Under the pieces are notes generated by a model. It ran no database searches and was not told the DNA's origin. It was given only the letters and a program-made list of their open reading frames with translations. Source: Candidatus Colicola coprequi (GTDB lineage Bacteria; Bacteroidota; Bacteroidia; Bacteroidales; Paludibacteraceae). From it: 13,931 bases of DNA. The position numbers and the translations under genes were made by a program. Location of the stretch: assembly GCA_018065765.1 (NCBI GenBank), contig JAGHSR010000014.1, positions 1 through 13,931 of the forward strand. Direction: 5' to 3'. Below, piece after piece: positions 7,166-13,931 of the stretch (positions are counted from its first letter, which is position 1; every line of letters begins with the position of its first letter).

Positions 7166-7197
7166 CAAAGTTACGACTTTCTCACCGATTATGCAAA
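7166..7197 (-). promoter_or_regulatory. Promoter of the cassette B operon
   Basis: On the minus strand, TTTG (7197-7194), a 20-nt spacer and TAACTTTG (7173-7166) fit the Bacteroidota -33/-7 consensus. The predicted start is near 7162, about 15 nt before the ATG at 7147. It is homologous to the cassette A promoter and back-to-back with the nuclease-ligA promoter. Confidence 0.75.
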
Positions 7198-7211
7198 TAT
7201 TGTAAGAAAAA

Positions 7212-7243
7212 TTTGTGCCGTCCACAGAATTTTTGTACTTTTG
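7212..7243 (+). promoter_or_regulatory. Promoter of the secreted nuclease-ligA operon
   Basis: TTTG (7212-7215), a 20-nt spacer and TACTTTTG (7236-7243) fit the Bacteroidota consensus. The predicted start of transcription is near 7247, so the ATG at 7248 would be leaderless, or the ATG at 7260 would have a leader of about 12 nt. This argues against the in-frame ATG at 7215, which lies inside the promoter. Confidence 0.75.
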
Positions 7244-7247
7244 CAGC

Positions 7248-8849
7248 ATGAAAAATACGATGAGGATACTATGCTTGTGTGCGTGTATGTGTGTGGCGGT
7301 TGCTACCATCCGGGCAGAAGAACAGGGTGCCGTTCTCGTGACCATATCAGACCCCGCCACGTGGGTTGCCGGTGACTTGAGCCGGTATGTGGGACAGACG
7401 GTTGAGTTTGCTGCTCCGTGGTATCTGTGCAATAATTACAACGGCAGTTACTACATCTCTCCTCGCCGTCTCTATTCTCCTACCAATCAAGAATTTCCTT
7501 TGTCCTCCGAATACAACTCGCTGCTTAGTTTGAACAAGAACGGAAGTGTACGACTGACCGGCGTGAGCGGATACCATCGTACCGGTGAACGACTATGCAA
7601 CCTGATTGTGAAAGTATCCTCCACAAGTAGCGTGAGTCTGGTGGATTGTAACTGGGTGGGTAATAAACGTAGTGATTTGGATAAGGGACCCGATATGAGC
7701 CAAATAGATATGCGTGGAACGCATACTTTGCTGGTGTGCGGCATGAACCTTGAGTATTATTTGGTAGAGGATTTTGGAACAGGATACGGTCCGGACAATG
7801 CTTCGGATCATGCTCGCCAACGCCAAAAAATATCCAAGGCATTGGCTGCGATAAATGCCGACCTCTACGGATTGGTGGAGGTGCAGCAGGGACAAGGGGC
7901 TATGGAGGAAATAGCAAATGACTTAACCAAAAACACCGGTAGAAAGTTCACTTACATAGACGATGGAAGCAGCGTAAGCGGCAGCTATACCAAGTCAGGA
8001 TATGTGTATTGCTCGGATGTGGTTCAGCCGATGGGCAAATACCGCTACAACAATACCGGTGTCAGTCGCCGCAAATACCTGCAAGCCTTCAAACAACTGA
8101 GCAACAACGAGTGCTTTATCTTCTCCATCAACCATTTCAAAGCCAAGTCTGGAGGCGGTTCTGCTACCGGTGATGATGTGGACAAGGGCGATGGTCAGGG
8201 CGCCTTCAACGGCACGCGTGTACGCGAGGCACAGTCGGTACTCAGTAGCTACGAGAGCAATCGTGCCTATTATAACGACTCAGATTTGCTCATTATGGGT
8301 GATTTGAATGCCTATGCCATGGAGGATCCTATCACCACCTTGACACGAGGCGGGATGATAGATCTGCATCGACACTTCCATGCCGACTCCAGTTATAGTT
8401 ATTCCTATCGCGGCGAAGTGGGTTACTTAGACCATGCACTGTGCAACTCAACCATGCTGCCCCAAGTGACAGGTATGGTGGGGTATCATATCAATTCCGA
8501 TGAACTGGATGACTATACGTATGACAAGTCCAACGATGTGACTATGTACCGATGCAGCGACCATGACCCGATATTGGTGGGACTGAATCTTAACCGAACA
8601 GTCGTCTCGCTGCAACCCTATATAGTCAACGAGGATGCAGCCATTGTATCGAACAACCAAATAGAAGTGAAAAATGCCAATGGCGGACAGTTGCGGGTGT
8701 ATGACATACAGGGAACGCTGATAATGGACGAACCCATTCGCTCTGACAGCGAAATATTCTCTACCTTCGCTCTGCCACAAGGAATATACATTGTGCATTT
8801 GTATGCCCAAGGCAAAGTGGTCAATCAGAAATTCCGTATTCTACGATGA
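7248..8849 (+). CDS. Secreted endonuclease/exonuclease/phosphatase family nuclease, T9SS substrate
   Basis: A 533-residue ExeM/NucH-like extracellular nuclease, likely acting on DNA. A cysteine-rich signal peptide ends near residue 23 (TIRA). A beta-rich, OB-like N-terminal region (about 28-145) precedes the EEP catalytic domain (about 158-448), with N167 (GMNLEYY), E211 (LVEVQ), NHFK at 295-298, GDLN at 351-354, DH at 395-396 and SDHDP at 437-441, all expected metal or catalytic motifs. Residues about 460-533 form a T9SS type A sorting domain (LRVYDIQG, LPQGIYIVHL, KFRI), so the protein should be exported and surface-anchored or released. An ATG at 7260 is an alternative start; 7215 lies within the promoter. 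The stop overlaps the ligA start (ATGA, 8846-8849). Phosphatase or other EEP substrates cannot be excluded. Confidence 0.9.
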   Translation: MKNTMRILCLCACMCVAVATIRAEEQGAVLVTISDPATWVAGDLSRYVGQTVEFAAPWYLCNNYNGSYYISPRRLYSPTNQEFPLSSEYNSLLSLNKNGSVRLTGVSGYHRTGERLCNLIVKVSSTSSVSLVDCNWVGNKRSDLDKGPDMSQIDMRGTHTLLVCGMNLEYYLVEDFGTGYGPDNASDHARQRQKISKALAAINADLYGLVEVQQGQGAMEEIANDLTKNTGRKFTYIDDGSSVSGSYTKSGYVYCSDVVQPMGKYRYNNTGVSRRKYLQAFKQLSNNECFIFSINHFKAKSGGGSATGDDVDKGDGQGAFNGTRVREAQSVLSSYESNRAYYNDSDLLIMGDLNAYAMEDPITTLTRGGMIDLHRHFHADSSYSYSYRGEVGYLDHALCNSTMLPQVTGMVGYHINSDELDDYTYDKSNDVTMYRCSDHDPILVGLNLNRTVVSLQPYIVNEDAAIVSNNQIEVKNANGGQLRVYDIQGTLIMDEPIRSDSEIFSTFALPQGIYIVHLYAQGKVVNQKFRILR

Positions 8850-10867
8850 TAGACTTGTTTGATGACATAGAACGACAGGAACGCGATGAGATAATCGCTT
8901 TGCGTAAAGAATTGGAGGAAGCCAATTATCGGTACTATGTGTTGTCACAACCTACACTGTCTGACCGCGATTTTGATGTCAAGATGCGCCGCCTGCAAGA
9001 CCTCGAAGCGGCTCATCCTGAGATGGCAGATCCGAATTCTCCAACGCAACATGTGGGGAGCGACCTGAACACTAAGTCGGGCAAAATAGAGAAATTTGAG
9101 CAGGTGACACATCGCTATCCCATGCTTAGCCTCGCCAATACCTACAGCGAACAGGAAATACAAGATTGGCTGACTAAATTGCCTCAAGATGCCGAGATAG
9201 TGTGCGAACTCAAGTACGATGGACTAAGTATCTCGCTATGGTACGAAGAAGGACATCTCACCAAGGCTGTCACACGCGGAGACGGACAAAAAGGTGACAA
9301 CGTACTACCCAATATACTGACTATTCCCAATATCCCTCACACCGTGCAGGGTGCTCCTCAGCACTTTGAACTTCGTGGAGAAGTGCTGTTGCCATGGGCT
9401 AATTTTGAACGGCTGAATGCGGAACGCGAGGCAGAAGAGGAACCTCTGTTTGCCAATCCTCGCAATGCCGCCAGTGGAACACTCAAACTGCTGGATGCCG
9501 AGGAGGTGGCACGTCGTGGCTTGACCTGCTATCTATACTATATGTTGGGCGAAAACCTGCCTAAACAGACTCATTACGACCGATTGATAGTGGCTCGCGA
9601 GTGGGGATTCCCTATCAGCGATGCCGTTAGAGTTTGTCACTCGCTGCAGGAGGTGATGGACTACATCCACTATTGGGATACGGAGCGCAAAAACCTGCCT
9701 GTGGCTACCGATGGTATCGTGCTCAAAGTGAACAATCTGGCGCAGCAACAACAATTAGGCTTTACCGCCAAAACACCTCGTTGGGCTATTGCCTATAAGT
9801 TCCCCGCAGAGAAACAACATACTCGTTTGCATGCTATCACCTACCAAGTGGGACGCACAGGAGTAGTGACGCCGGTGGCCAATCTTGCTCCGGTACAACT
9901 ATCCGGTACCATGGTACAACGAGCCACACTGCACAACGAAGATTTTGTGCGTAGCCTCAATATCCACGAGGGTGATGAGGTGTGGGTAGAGAAGGGGGGA
10001 GAAATTATACCTAAAATAAGCGGTGTTTTTGCCGCATCCAAGACGCAGACAGAGGCATATCACTTCATCGAATGTTGTCCGGAATGTGGTGCCAAACTGG
10101 TTCGTGTGGAGGGTGAAGCAGCCTGGCGCTGCCCCAACGAGGCTGGTTGCCCGCCTCAACAAAAAGGCAAATTGGAGCATTTTGTGGCGCGCAAGGCCAT
10201 GAATATCGATGGACTGGGGGCAGAAACTATTGATCTCTTATACGAGAAACAATTGGTGCACAATATAGCCGACTTGTACGACCTAAAGATAGAAGATATA
10301 GCCGGATTGGAAGGCTTTGGTCAGAAGTCTGCACAGAACATCTTGGACGGACTGGAAAATAGTAAACATGTGCCTTGGGAACGTGTGCTATTTGCGTTGG
10401 GTATCCGTATGGTGGGTGAAACGACTGCCAAAAAAATAGCACGCCGATTTGCTTCCATAGATGACTTGCAATGGGCTACTAAGGAGCAACTGATGAGTAT
10501 CGAGGACGTGGGTGAGCAGATAGCCGATAATATCATCAACTATTTTGCTCAGATGCCCAACTTGGAACTGCTGACCCGTTTGAAAGCGGCAGGCTTGATA
10601 ATGGAGGCATCCGGCGACACAATGGAAACACAATCTACCTTGCTGAGCGGGCAGAGTATTGTAATAAGTGGTGTTTTTGTACACCACTCGCGCGAGGAGT
10701 ATAAAGAAATTATCGAACGCAACGGAGGCAAGAACGTGGGGTCGGTCAGCAAGAAAACATCGTTTATCTTGGCAGGCGACAACATGGGACCGGAGAAACG
10801 TAAAAAAGCTGAATCGCTAGGCGTGAGCATCCTGAGCGAAGACGAGTTCTTGAATATGATAAAGTAA
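8846..10867 (+). CDS. ligA: NAD-dependent DNA ligase
   Basis: Seals nicks in duplex DNA during replication and repair using NAD. The 673-residue product is full length: Ia domain, adenylation domain with the AMP-accepting K123 (ELKYDG, 121-126), OB-fold (about 325-400), a four-cysteine zinc finger at C411, C414, C429 and C435, helix-hairpin-helix repeats (about 450-585) and a C-terminal BRCT domain (about 597-673). No motif is missing. It starts within the stop of the secreted nuclease gene, so it is probably translated from the same mRNA; no separate promoter was recognised in the nuclease gene's end. It converges on folK, with a 51-bp gap filled by heptamer repeats and no clear hairpin terminator. 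Confidence 0.98.
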   Translation: MIDLFDDIERQERDEIIALRKELEEANYRYYVLSQPTLSDRDFDVKMRRLQDLEAAHPEMADPNSPTQHVGSDLNTKSGKIEKFEQVTHRYPMLSLANTYSEQEIQDWLTKLPQDAEIVCELKYDGLSISLWYEEGHLTKAVTRGDGQKGDNVLPNILTIPNIPHTVQGAPQHFELRGEVLLPWANFERLNAEREAEEEPLFANPRNAASGTLKLLDAEEVARRGLTCYLYYMLGENLPKQTHYDRLIVAREWGFPISDAVRVCHSLQEVMDYIHYWDTERKNLPVATDGIVLKVNNLAQQQQLGFTAKTPRWAIAYKFPAEKQHTRLHAITYQVGRTGVVTPVANLAPVQLSGTMVQRATLHNEDFVRSLNIHEGDEVWVEKGGEIIPKISGVFAASKTQTEAYHFIECCPECGAKLVRVEGEAAWRCPNEAGCPPQQKGKLEHFVARKAMNIDGLGAETIDLLYEKQLVHNIADLYDLKIEDIAGLEGFGQKSAQNILDGLENSKHVPWERVLFALGIRMVGETTAKKIARRFASIDDLQWATKEQLMSIEDVGEQIADNIINYFAQMPNLELLTRLKAAGLIMEASGDTMETQSTLLSGQSIVISGVFVHHSREEYKEIIERNGGKNVGSVSKKTSFILAGDNMGPEKRKKAESLGVSILSEDEFLNMIK

Positions 10868-10879
10868 TTGCAATAGTCT

Positions 10880-10921
10880 TGCATCGTGCATCACGCATTC
10901 AGCATTTTGCATTCAGCATTA
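10880..10921. repeat. Heptamer repeat array between ligA and folK
   Basis: Six uninterrupted 7-nt units of the form NGCATNN start at 10880, 10887, 10894, 10901, 10908 and 10915. The fixed core is GCAT with a variable base before it and two after. The last unit supplies the folK stop codon (TTA at 10919-10921 on the + strand), so the array reaches the folK reading frame. No CRISPR-like spacer structure and no long stem are present. Confidence 0.8.
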
Positions 10922-11329
10922 TCTAACAATTTCCTTTAGGGGAACCATCACAAACTCGCGCTCTTGCATCCTCGGATGTGGGAGCGTAAGTTCGTTTGTA
11001 TGGCATATCAACTGCTCCCCTAATGCGTCGAAATAGAGCAGTATGTCGATGTCAATAGTGCGATCTTGGTACACGCCCTTGACGGTGCGACCCAGCTCCC
11101 GCTCTATCTGCTGCGTAGCATATAGCAGTTGCTCAGGGCTGAGAGACGTCTCCACACATAGACAAATATTCAGATACTCATGCTCCGACTCATATCCCCA
11201 TGCCTGCGAATAGAAGTCACTCGATCGACGAACAATACGCCCAACACGTGATTCTATCATCCGACATGCCTCATCCACATACCGATGACGATCTCCTATA
11301 TTACTTCCCAAGGATAGATAACTTATCAT
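10919..11329 (-). CDS. folK: 2-amino-4-hydroxy-6-hydroxymethyldihydropteridine pyrophosphokinase
   Basis: Transfers pyrophosphate from ATP to 6-hydroxymethyl-dihydropterin, a step in folate synthesis. The product from 11329 has 136 residues, normal for this small family. It shows the N-terminal LSLGSNIGDR, the EHEYLN segment, the DRTIDIDILLY signature with its magnesium-binding aspartates, and LPHPRM near the end. The frame also has an ATG at 11353 that would add 8 residues, but the -7 box (11340-11347) falls inside that extension, and family members begin right at the ISYLSLGSN strand. So 11329 is chosen, with a leader of only about 6 nt. Stand-alone here, not fused to folB or folP; divergent from recA and convergent with ligA. 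Confidence 0.93.
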   Translation of the reverse strand: MISYLSLGSNIGDRHRYVDEACRMIESRVGRIVRRSSDFYSQAWGYESEHEYLNICLCVETSLSPEQLLYATQQIERELGRTVKGVYQDRTIDIDILLYFDALGEQLICHTNELTLPHPRMQEREFVMVPLKEIVR

Positions 11330-11339
11330 AATGCGTTGA

Positions 11340-11371
11340 CAAAGGTAGCGCATTTTTTGCGAATGAACAAA
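11340..11371 (-). promoter_or_regulatory. Promoter of folK
   Basis: On the minus strand, TTTG (11371-11368), a 20-nt spacer and TACCTTTG (11347-11340). The predicted start is near 11336, leaving about 6 nt before the ATG at 11329. This placement decides the folK start. The -7 octamer is identical to that of the divergent recA promoter. Confidence 0.75.
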
Positions 11372-11387
11372 TTTTTTTGTTTTTCTA

Positions 11388-11419
11388 CTTGTATATTTCG
11401 AAAAAAAGCCGTACCTTTG
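11388..11419 (+). promoter_or_regulatory. Promoter of recA
   Basis: CTTG (11388-11391; one mismatch to TTTG), a 20-nt spacer and TACCTTTG (11412-11419). The predicted start is near 11423, giving a leader of about 72 nt that contains the octamer array. No inverted LexA-type operator was recognised around it. Confidence 0.7.
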
Positions 11420-11427
11420 CCGTGATA

Positions 11428-11467
11428 TTCGACAATTCGATACTTCGATACTTCGATACCTCGATTT
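11428..11467. repeat. Octamer repeat array in the recA leader
   Basis: Five 8-nt units: exact TTCGATAC at 11436, 11444 and 11452, flanked by diverged copies TTCGACAA (11428) and CTCGATTT (11460). It sits wholly within the predicted 5' leader of recA, between the promoter and the ATG. Confidence 0.8.
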
Positions 11468-11495
11468 TTATAAAAACCAAAAACAAATAATTACT

Positions 11496-12509
11496 ATGGC
11501 AGAACTTAGAAAAGCTCCATCCGCTGAGAAACTGAAAGCACTTCAGTTGGCAATGGATAAGATTGACAAAGATTACGGCAAAGGTGCCATCATGCGTCTG
11601 GGTGACGATAAAGTGGAGGAAGTCCCCGTTATCTCTACCGGCAGTGTGGGTTTGAATATGGCGCTTGGTGTCGGAGGCTACCCGCGCGGGCGCGTGATAG
11701 AGATATATGGACCGGAGTCCAGCGGTAAGACTACGTTGGCTATCCACGCAATGGCAGAGGTTCAGAAGCAGGGTGGTATAGCTGCCATCATTGATGCTGA
11801 GCATGCTTTTGACCGTTTCTATGCGGAGAAATTAGGGGTTGATACCGACAACCTACTCATTGCGCAACCCGATTGCGGTGAGCAGGCATTGGAGATTGCT
11901 GACGAACTCATTCGTTCCAGTGCAGTAGATTTGGTAGTGGTCGACTCGGTAGCAGCTCTGACCCCTAAGGCAGAGATAGAGGGCGACATGGGCGATAACA
12001 AACTGGGCTTGCAGGCTCGACTTATGTCACAAGCATTGCGTAAACTGACTGCTACAATCAACAAGACCCAGACGACTTGCATCTTTATCAATCAATTGCG
12101 TGAGAAAATTGGCGTAATGTTCGGCAATCCGGAAACCACTACCGGAGGTAATGCACTCAAGTTCTACGCGTCTGTGCGTCTGGATATTCGCAAGGTGAGC
12201 GCTATCAAGAATGGTGAAGATATCATTGGCTCCAGTGTTCGCGTCAAGGTTGTCAAAAACAAAGTGGCACCCCCATTCAAGAAAGCTGAGTTTGACCTGA
12301 TGTTCAACGAGGGTATCAGCAAGGTGGGCGAAATCGTCGATTTGGCAGTCGAAGCAGGTATCATGAAGAAGTCCGGCTCGTTCTATAGTTACAACGACAC
12401 CAAGTTGGCTCAGGGACGCGACGCAGTCAAGAAACTACTCGCTGAAAACCCCGATTTAGCCGATGAATTGGAGACCAAATTGATGGAAAATCTGAAATCT
12501 AAGATCTGA
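11496..12509 (+). CDS. recA: Recombinase RecA
   Basis: Forms ATP-dependent filaments on single-stranded DNA, catalyses strand exchange and supports repair. The 337-residue product is complete. It has Walker A GPESSGKTT (72-80), catalytic E102 (IDAEHA), Walker B ending at D150 (DLVVVDS), the L1 loop region EIEGDMGD (160-167), Q200 in INQLR, the L2 loop with NPETTTGGNALK (211-222), and a short C-terminal domain (about 275-337) with a modest acidic tail. The ATG is preceded by an A-rich stretch, no Shine-Dalgarno, and a leader of about 72 nt holding octamer repeats. The FAD oxidoreductase gene follows after 23 bp with no terminator between them, so the two are probably cotranscribed. Confidence 0.98.
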   Translation: MAELRKAPSAEKLKALQLAMDKIDKDYGKGAIMRLGDDKVEEVPVISTGSVGLNMALGVGGYPRGRVIEIYGPESSGKTTLAIHAMAEVQKQGGIAAIIDAEHAFDRFYAEKLGVDTDNLLIAQPDCGEQALEIADELIRSSAVDLVVVDSVAALTPKAEIEGDMGDNKLGLQARLMSQALRKLTATINKTQTTCIFINQLREKIGVMFGNPETTTGGNALKFYASVRLDIRKVSAIKNGEDIIGSSVRVKVVKNKVAPPFKKAEFDLMFNEGISKVGEIVDLAVEAGIMKKSGSFYSYNDTKLAQGRDAVKKLLAENPDLADELETKLMENLKSKI

Positions 12510-12532
12510 TTATCAATTTATAGTCCCTACCA

Positions 12533-13931
12533 TTGACAACCAAGCAATACATACTATCGCCCGTTGAGGCGCATCAGTTACAAACGGCGTACCGAACGGT
12601 GCGCCGCTCTGTAGATGCACGTCAGCGGGATATCAAGGTCAATCTGACTCTGCTAATCGATGACAAGGGAATCCCCATTCCCAAGGACGCACCGATTCCT
12701 CTGTACGAAGCACCCAAGTTTCGCTTTGTGGGTGATAGCCCCAAGCGAATAATCATCGTGGGATGCGGTCCTGCCGGACTATTTGCCGCCTTGACCGCTT
12801 TGGAATTGGGTATCAAGCCCATTATTTACGAGCGTGGCAAGATGGTGAGCAATCGCAAACGGGATATAGCAGTGCTCAATCGCAACGAGGGACTAAACCC
12901 TGAGTCCAACTATTGCTTTGGTGAGGGTGGGGCAGGCACTTTCTCCGACGGCAAACTGTTTTCTCGCTCCAAGAAACGCGGCGATATGCAGCGAGTGATG
13001 GAGCTTTTTCACTACTTTGGTGCTCCCGATACGGTTCTCTATGAGGCGCATGCGCACATTGGTAGTGACCGCTTGCCACGTATTATTCAGAATATGCGCG
13101 AGTGCATCATCGCGCATGGCGGTGAGATTCATTTTGAGACGCGTATCGACTCCGTATTGACATTGGCTAAACAAGCAGATGCTGTGGTGCTTGCTATTGG
13201 ACATTCAGCACACGACACCTATCGTATGTTGGCTGACGAAGGAGTAGCGATGGAGTCAAAAGGCTTTGCTATGGGGGTTCGTGTGGAACATCCACAATCA
13301 CTAATCAACGACTTGTTCTATCATTTGGAGAGGCGATCAGCGGAGCAGAAACAGCAACTCATTTCTTTGCTTGGTAATGCGTCCTATTCCCTCGTTACCC
13401 AAGTTCCCATTCTTCATTCTCCATTACCGACGCCTCATTCTCTCGGTGTTTACTCTTTCTGCATGTGCCCAGGAGGACATATAGTGCCGGCGGGCAGTCA
13501 AGCAGCAGGCTGCGTGGTCAATGGCATGAGTGCCAGCCATCGCAATTCCCCCTATGCCAATTCTGGCATCGTTGTCGAACTACATCCGTCCTATCTTCCG
13601 TCCCTTATAGGAGAGGATGGAGGCACGCTTTCCTCTCTCCTTTTTCAGGAGCACTTTGAGTCGTTGGCAAAGCAGCATGGTGGCGAAGCCGCTCAAGCTC
13701 CGGCACAACGTCTGCGTGATTTTGTAGAGGGACGCGAGAGCAACTCATTACCTGCCTGCTCTTACTCACCTGGGGGCGTTCCTTCGCGTATGAATCGGTG
13801 GCTGCCCGAACCTATTCGCAGCGCCTTACAGCAGGGATTTCGGGATTTTGACCGCAAACATTCGGGCTATCTGACCAACGATGCCCTTATCGTGGGCGTT
13901 GAGAGCCGCAGTAGTTCACCGATACGTATCG
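12533..13931 (+). CDS. FAD-dependent oxidoreductase (COG2509 type), TTG start, 3' end cut by window
   Basis: The frame is open from 12524 to the window end (466 codons from TTG at 12533) without a frameshift. It has the N-terminal SVDARQRDIKVNLTL segment, an FAD-binding GCGPAG at 77-82, the FGEGGAG and FSDGKL motifs, PESNY, AIGHSAHD, GVRVEHPQ, CMCPGG and NGMSASHR, all recalled from the COG2509 'FAD-dependent dehydrogenase' family of unknown substrate. Homologues end soon after the SSPIRI motif reached here, so only a few codons are missing. No ATG occurs until 12842, past the FAD motif, so a TTG start is proposed; no better start is visible. Residues 292-303 (PILHSPLPTPHS) are coded by heptamer DNA and look inserted before GVYSFCMCPGG. 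The region before AIGHSAHD also seems shorter than usual. Confidence 0.88.
   Translation, partial: MTTKQYILSPVEAHQLQTAYRTVRRSVDARQRDIKVNLTLLIDDKGIPIPKDAPIPLYEAPKFRFVGDSPKRIIIVGCGPAGLFAALTALELGIKPIIYERGKMVSNRKRDIAVLNRNEGLNPESNYCFGEGGAGTFSDGKLFSRSKKRGDMQRVMELFHYFGAPDTVLYEAHAHIGSDRLPRIIQNMRECIIAHGGEIHFETRIDSVLTLAKQADAVVLAIGHSAHDTYRMLADEGVAMESKGFAMGVRVEHPQSLINDLFYHLERRSAEQKQQLISLLGNASYSLVTQVPILHSPLPTPHSLGVYSFCMCPGGHIVPAGSQAAGCVVNGMSASHRNSPYANSGIVVELHPSYLPSLIGEDGGTLSSLLFQEHFESLAKQHGGEAAQAPAQRLRDFVEGRESNSLPACSYSPGGVPSRMNRWLPEPIRSALQQGFRDFDRKHSGYLTNDALIVGVESRSSSPIRI
13406..13440. repeat. Heptamer repeat patch inside the FAD oxidoreductase gene
   Basis: Five 7-nt units at 13406 (CCCATTC), 13413 (TTCATTC), 13420 (TCCATTA), 13427 (CCGACGC, degenerate) and 13434 (CTCATTC); consensus NNCATTC. 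They encode residues 292-303, a Pro/His/Ser/Leu loop where relatives, as remembered, have only about three residues (VxGRGVYSF). Confidence 0.7.

Noticed and set aside
7148..7432. Upstream extension of hypothetical copy B by 95 residues
   Set aside because: It runs through its own promoter and the divergent nuclease start; copy A has the short form.
7525..7895. Minus-strand open frames inside the nuclease gene
   Set aside because: The opposite frame is a well-conserved EEP domain; these show no family features.
11330..11353. Earlier folK start (8 extra residues)
   Set aside because: The -7 box lies inside this stretch and the protein family starts at the next ATG.
10880..11467. Repeat arrays as CRISPR
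   Set aside because: Units are 7-8 bp with no spacers, and no cas genes are present.
11380..11495. LexA/SOS operator at recA
   Set aside because: No inverted operator-like sequence was seen; the repeats are direct, not inverted.

Overview
The window looks like Bacteroidota chromosome, most likely order Bacteroidales. Five promoters fit the Bacteroidota pattern (TTTG, 20-nt spacer, TAnnTTTG), no start codon is preceded by a Shine-Dalgarno sequence, and a secreted nuclease ends in a type IX secretion (T9SS) sorting domain. RNase Y, LigA, FolK, RecA and a COG2509 FAD protein all resemble Bacteroidales forms. No mobile element, tRNA, rRNA or CRISPR array was seen.

Layout. Bases 1-~110 hold hairpins that may be the 3' part of a structured RNA (6S RNA is the guess, unproven). 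rny follows on the + strand (204-1727) and converges, with 2 bp between stop codons, on a long minus-strand block (7147 down to 1730). That block holds two copies of a two-gene cassette: an uncharacterised 174-residue protein, then dapA overlapping it by 8 nt. The upstream copy B continues through an ATGA overlap into a secreted phosphodiester glycosidase (NAGPA family) and ends at an intrinsic terminator. The downstream copy A has its own promoter, homologous to that of copy B. A divergent promoter pair at 7166-7243 separates this block from a + strand operon: a secreted T9SS endonuclease/exonuclease/phosphatase overlapping ligA by 4 nt. ligA converges on folK, folK diverges from recA, and recA is followed after 23 bp by a COG2509 FAD-dependent oxidoreductase that starts at TTG and runs off the window end.

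How the genes relate. Most are housekeeping: RNA turnover (rny), lysine/diaminopimelate synthesis (dapA twice), DNA joining and recombination (ligA, recA) and folate synthesis (folK). The unusual parts are the duplicated hypothetical-dapA cassette that has acquired a secreted glycosidase, and the pairing of a secreted nuclease with the DNA ligase.

A second theme is short-period tandem DNA. Patches of period 7 occur between ligA and folK, inside dapA copy A exactly where it is longer than copy B, and inside the FAD oxidoreductase where relatives have a short loop. A period-8 array lies in the recA leader and a period-11 array lies between two 9-bp inverted half-sites upstream of cassette A. 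They resemble the heptanucleotide STRR sequences of cyanobacteria in style and may be a genome-wide class that also enters coding sequence. Residue and identity counts were made by hand.
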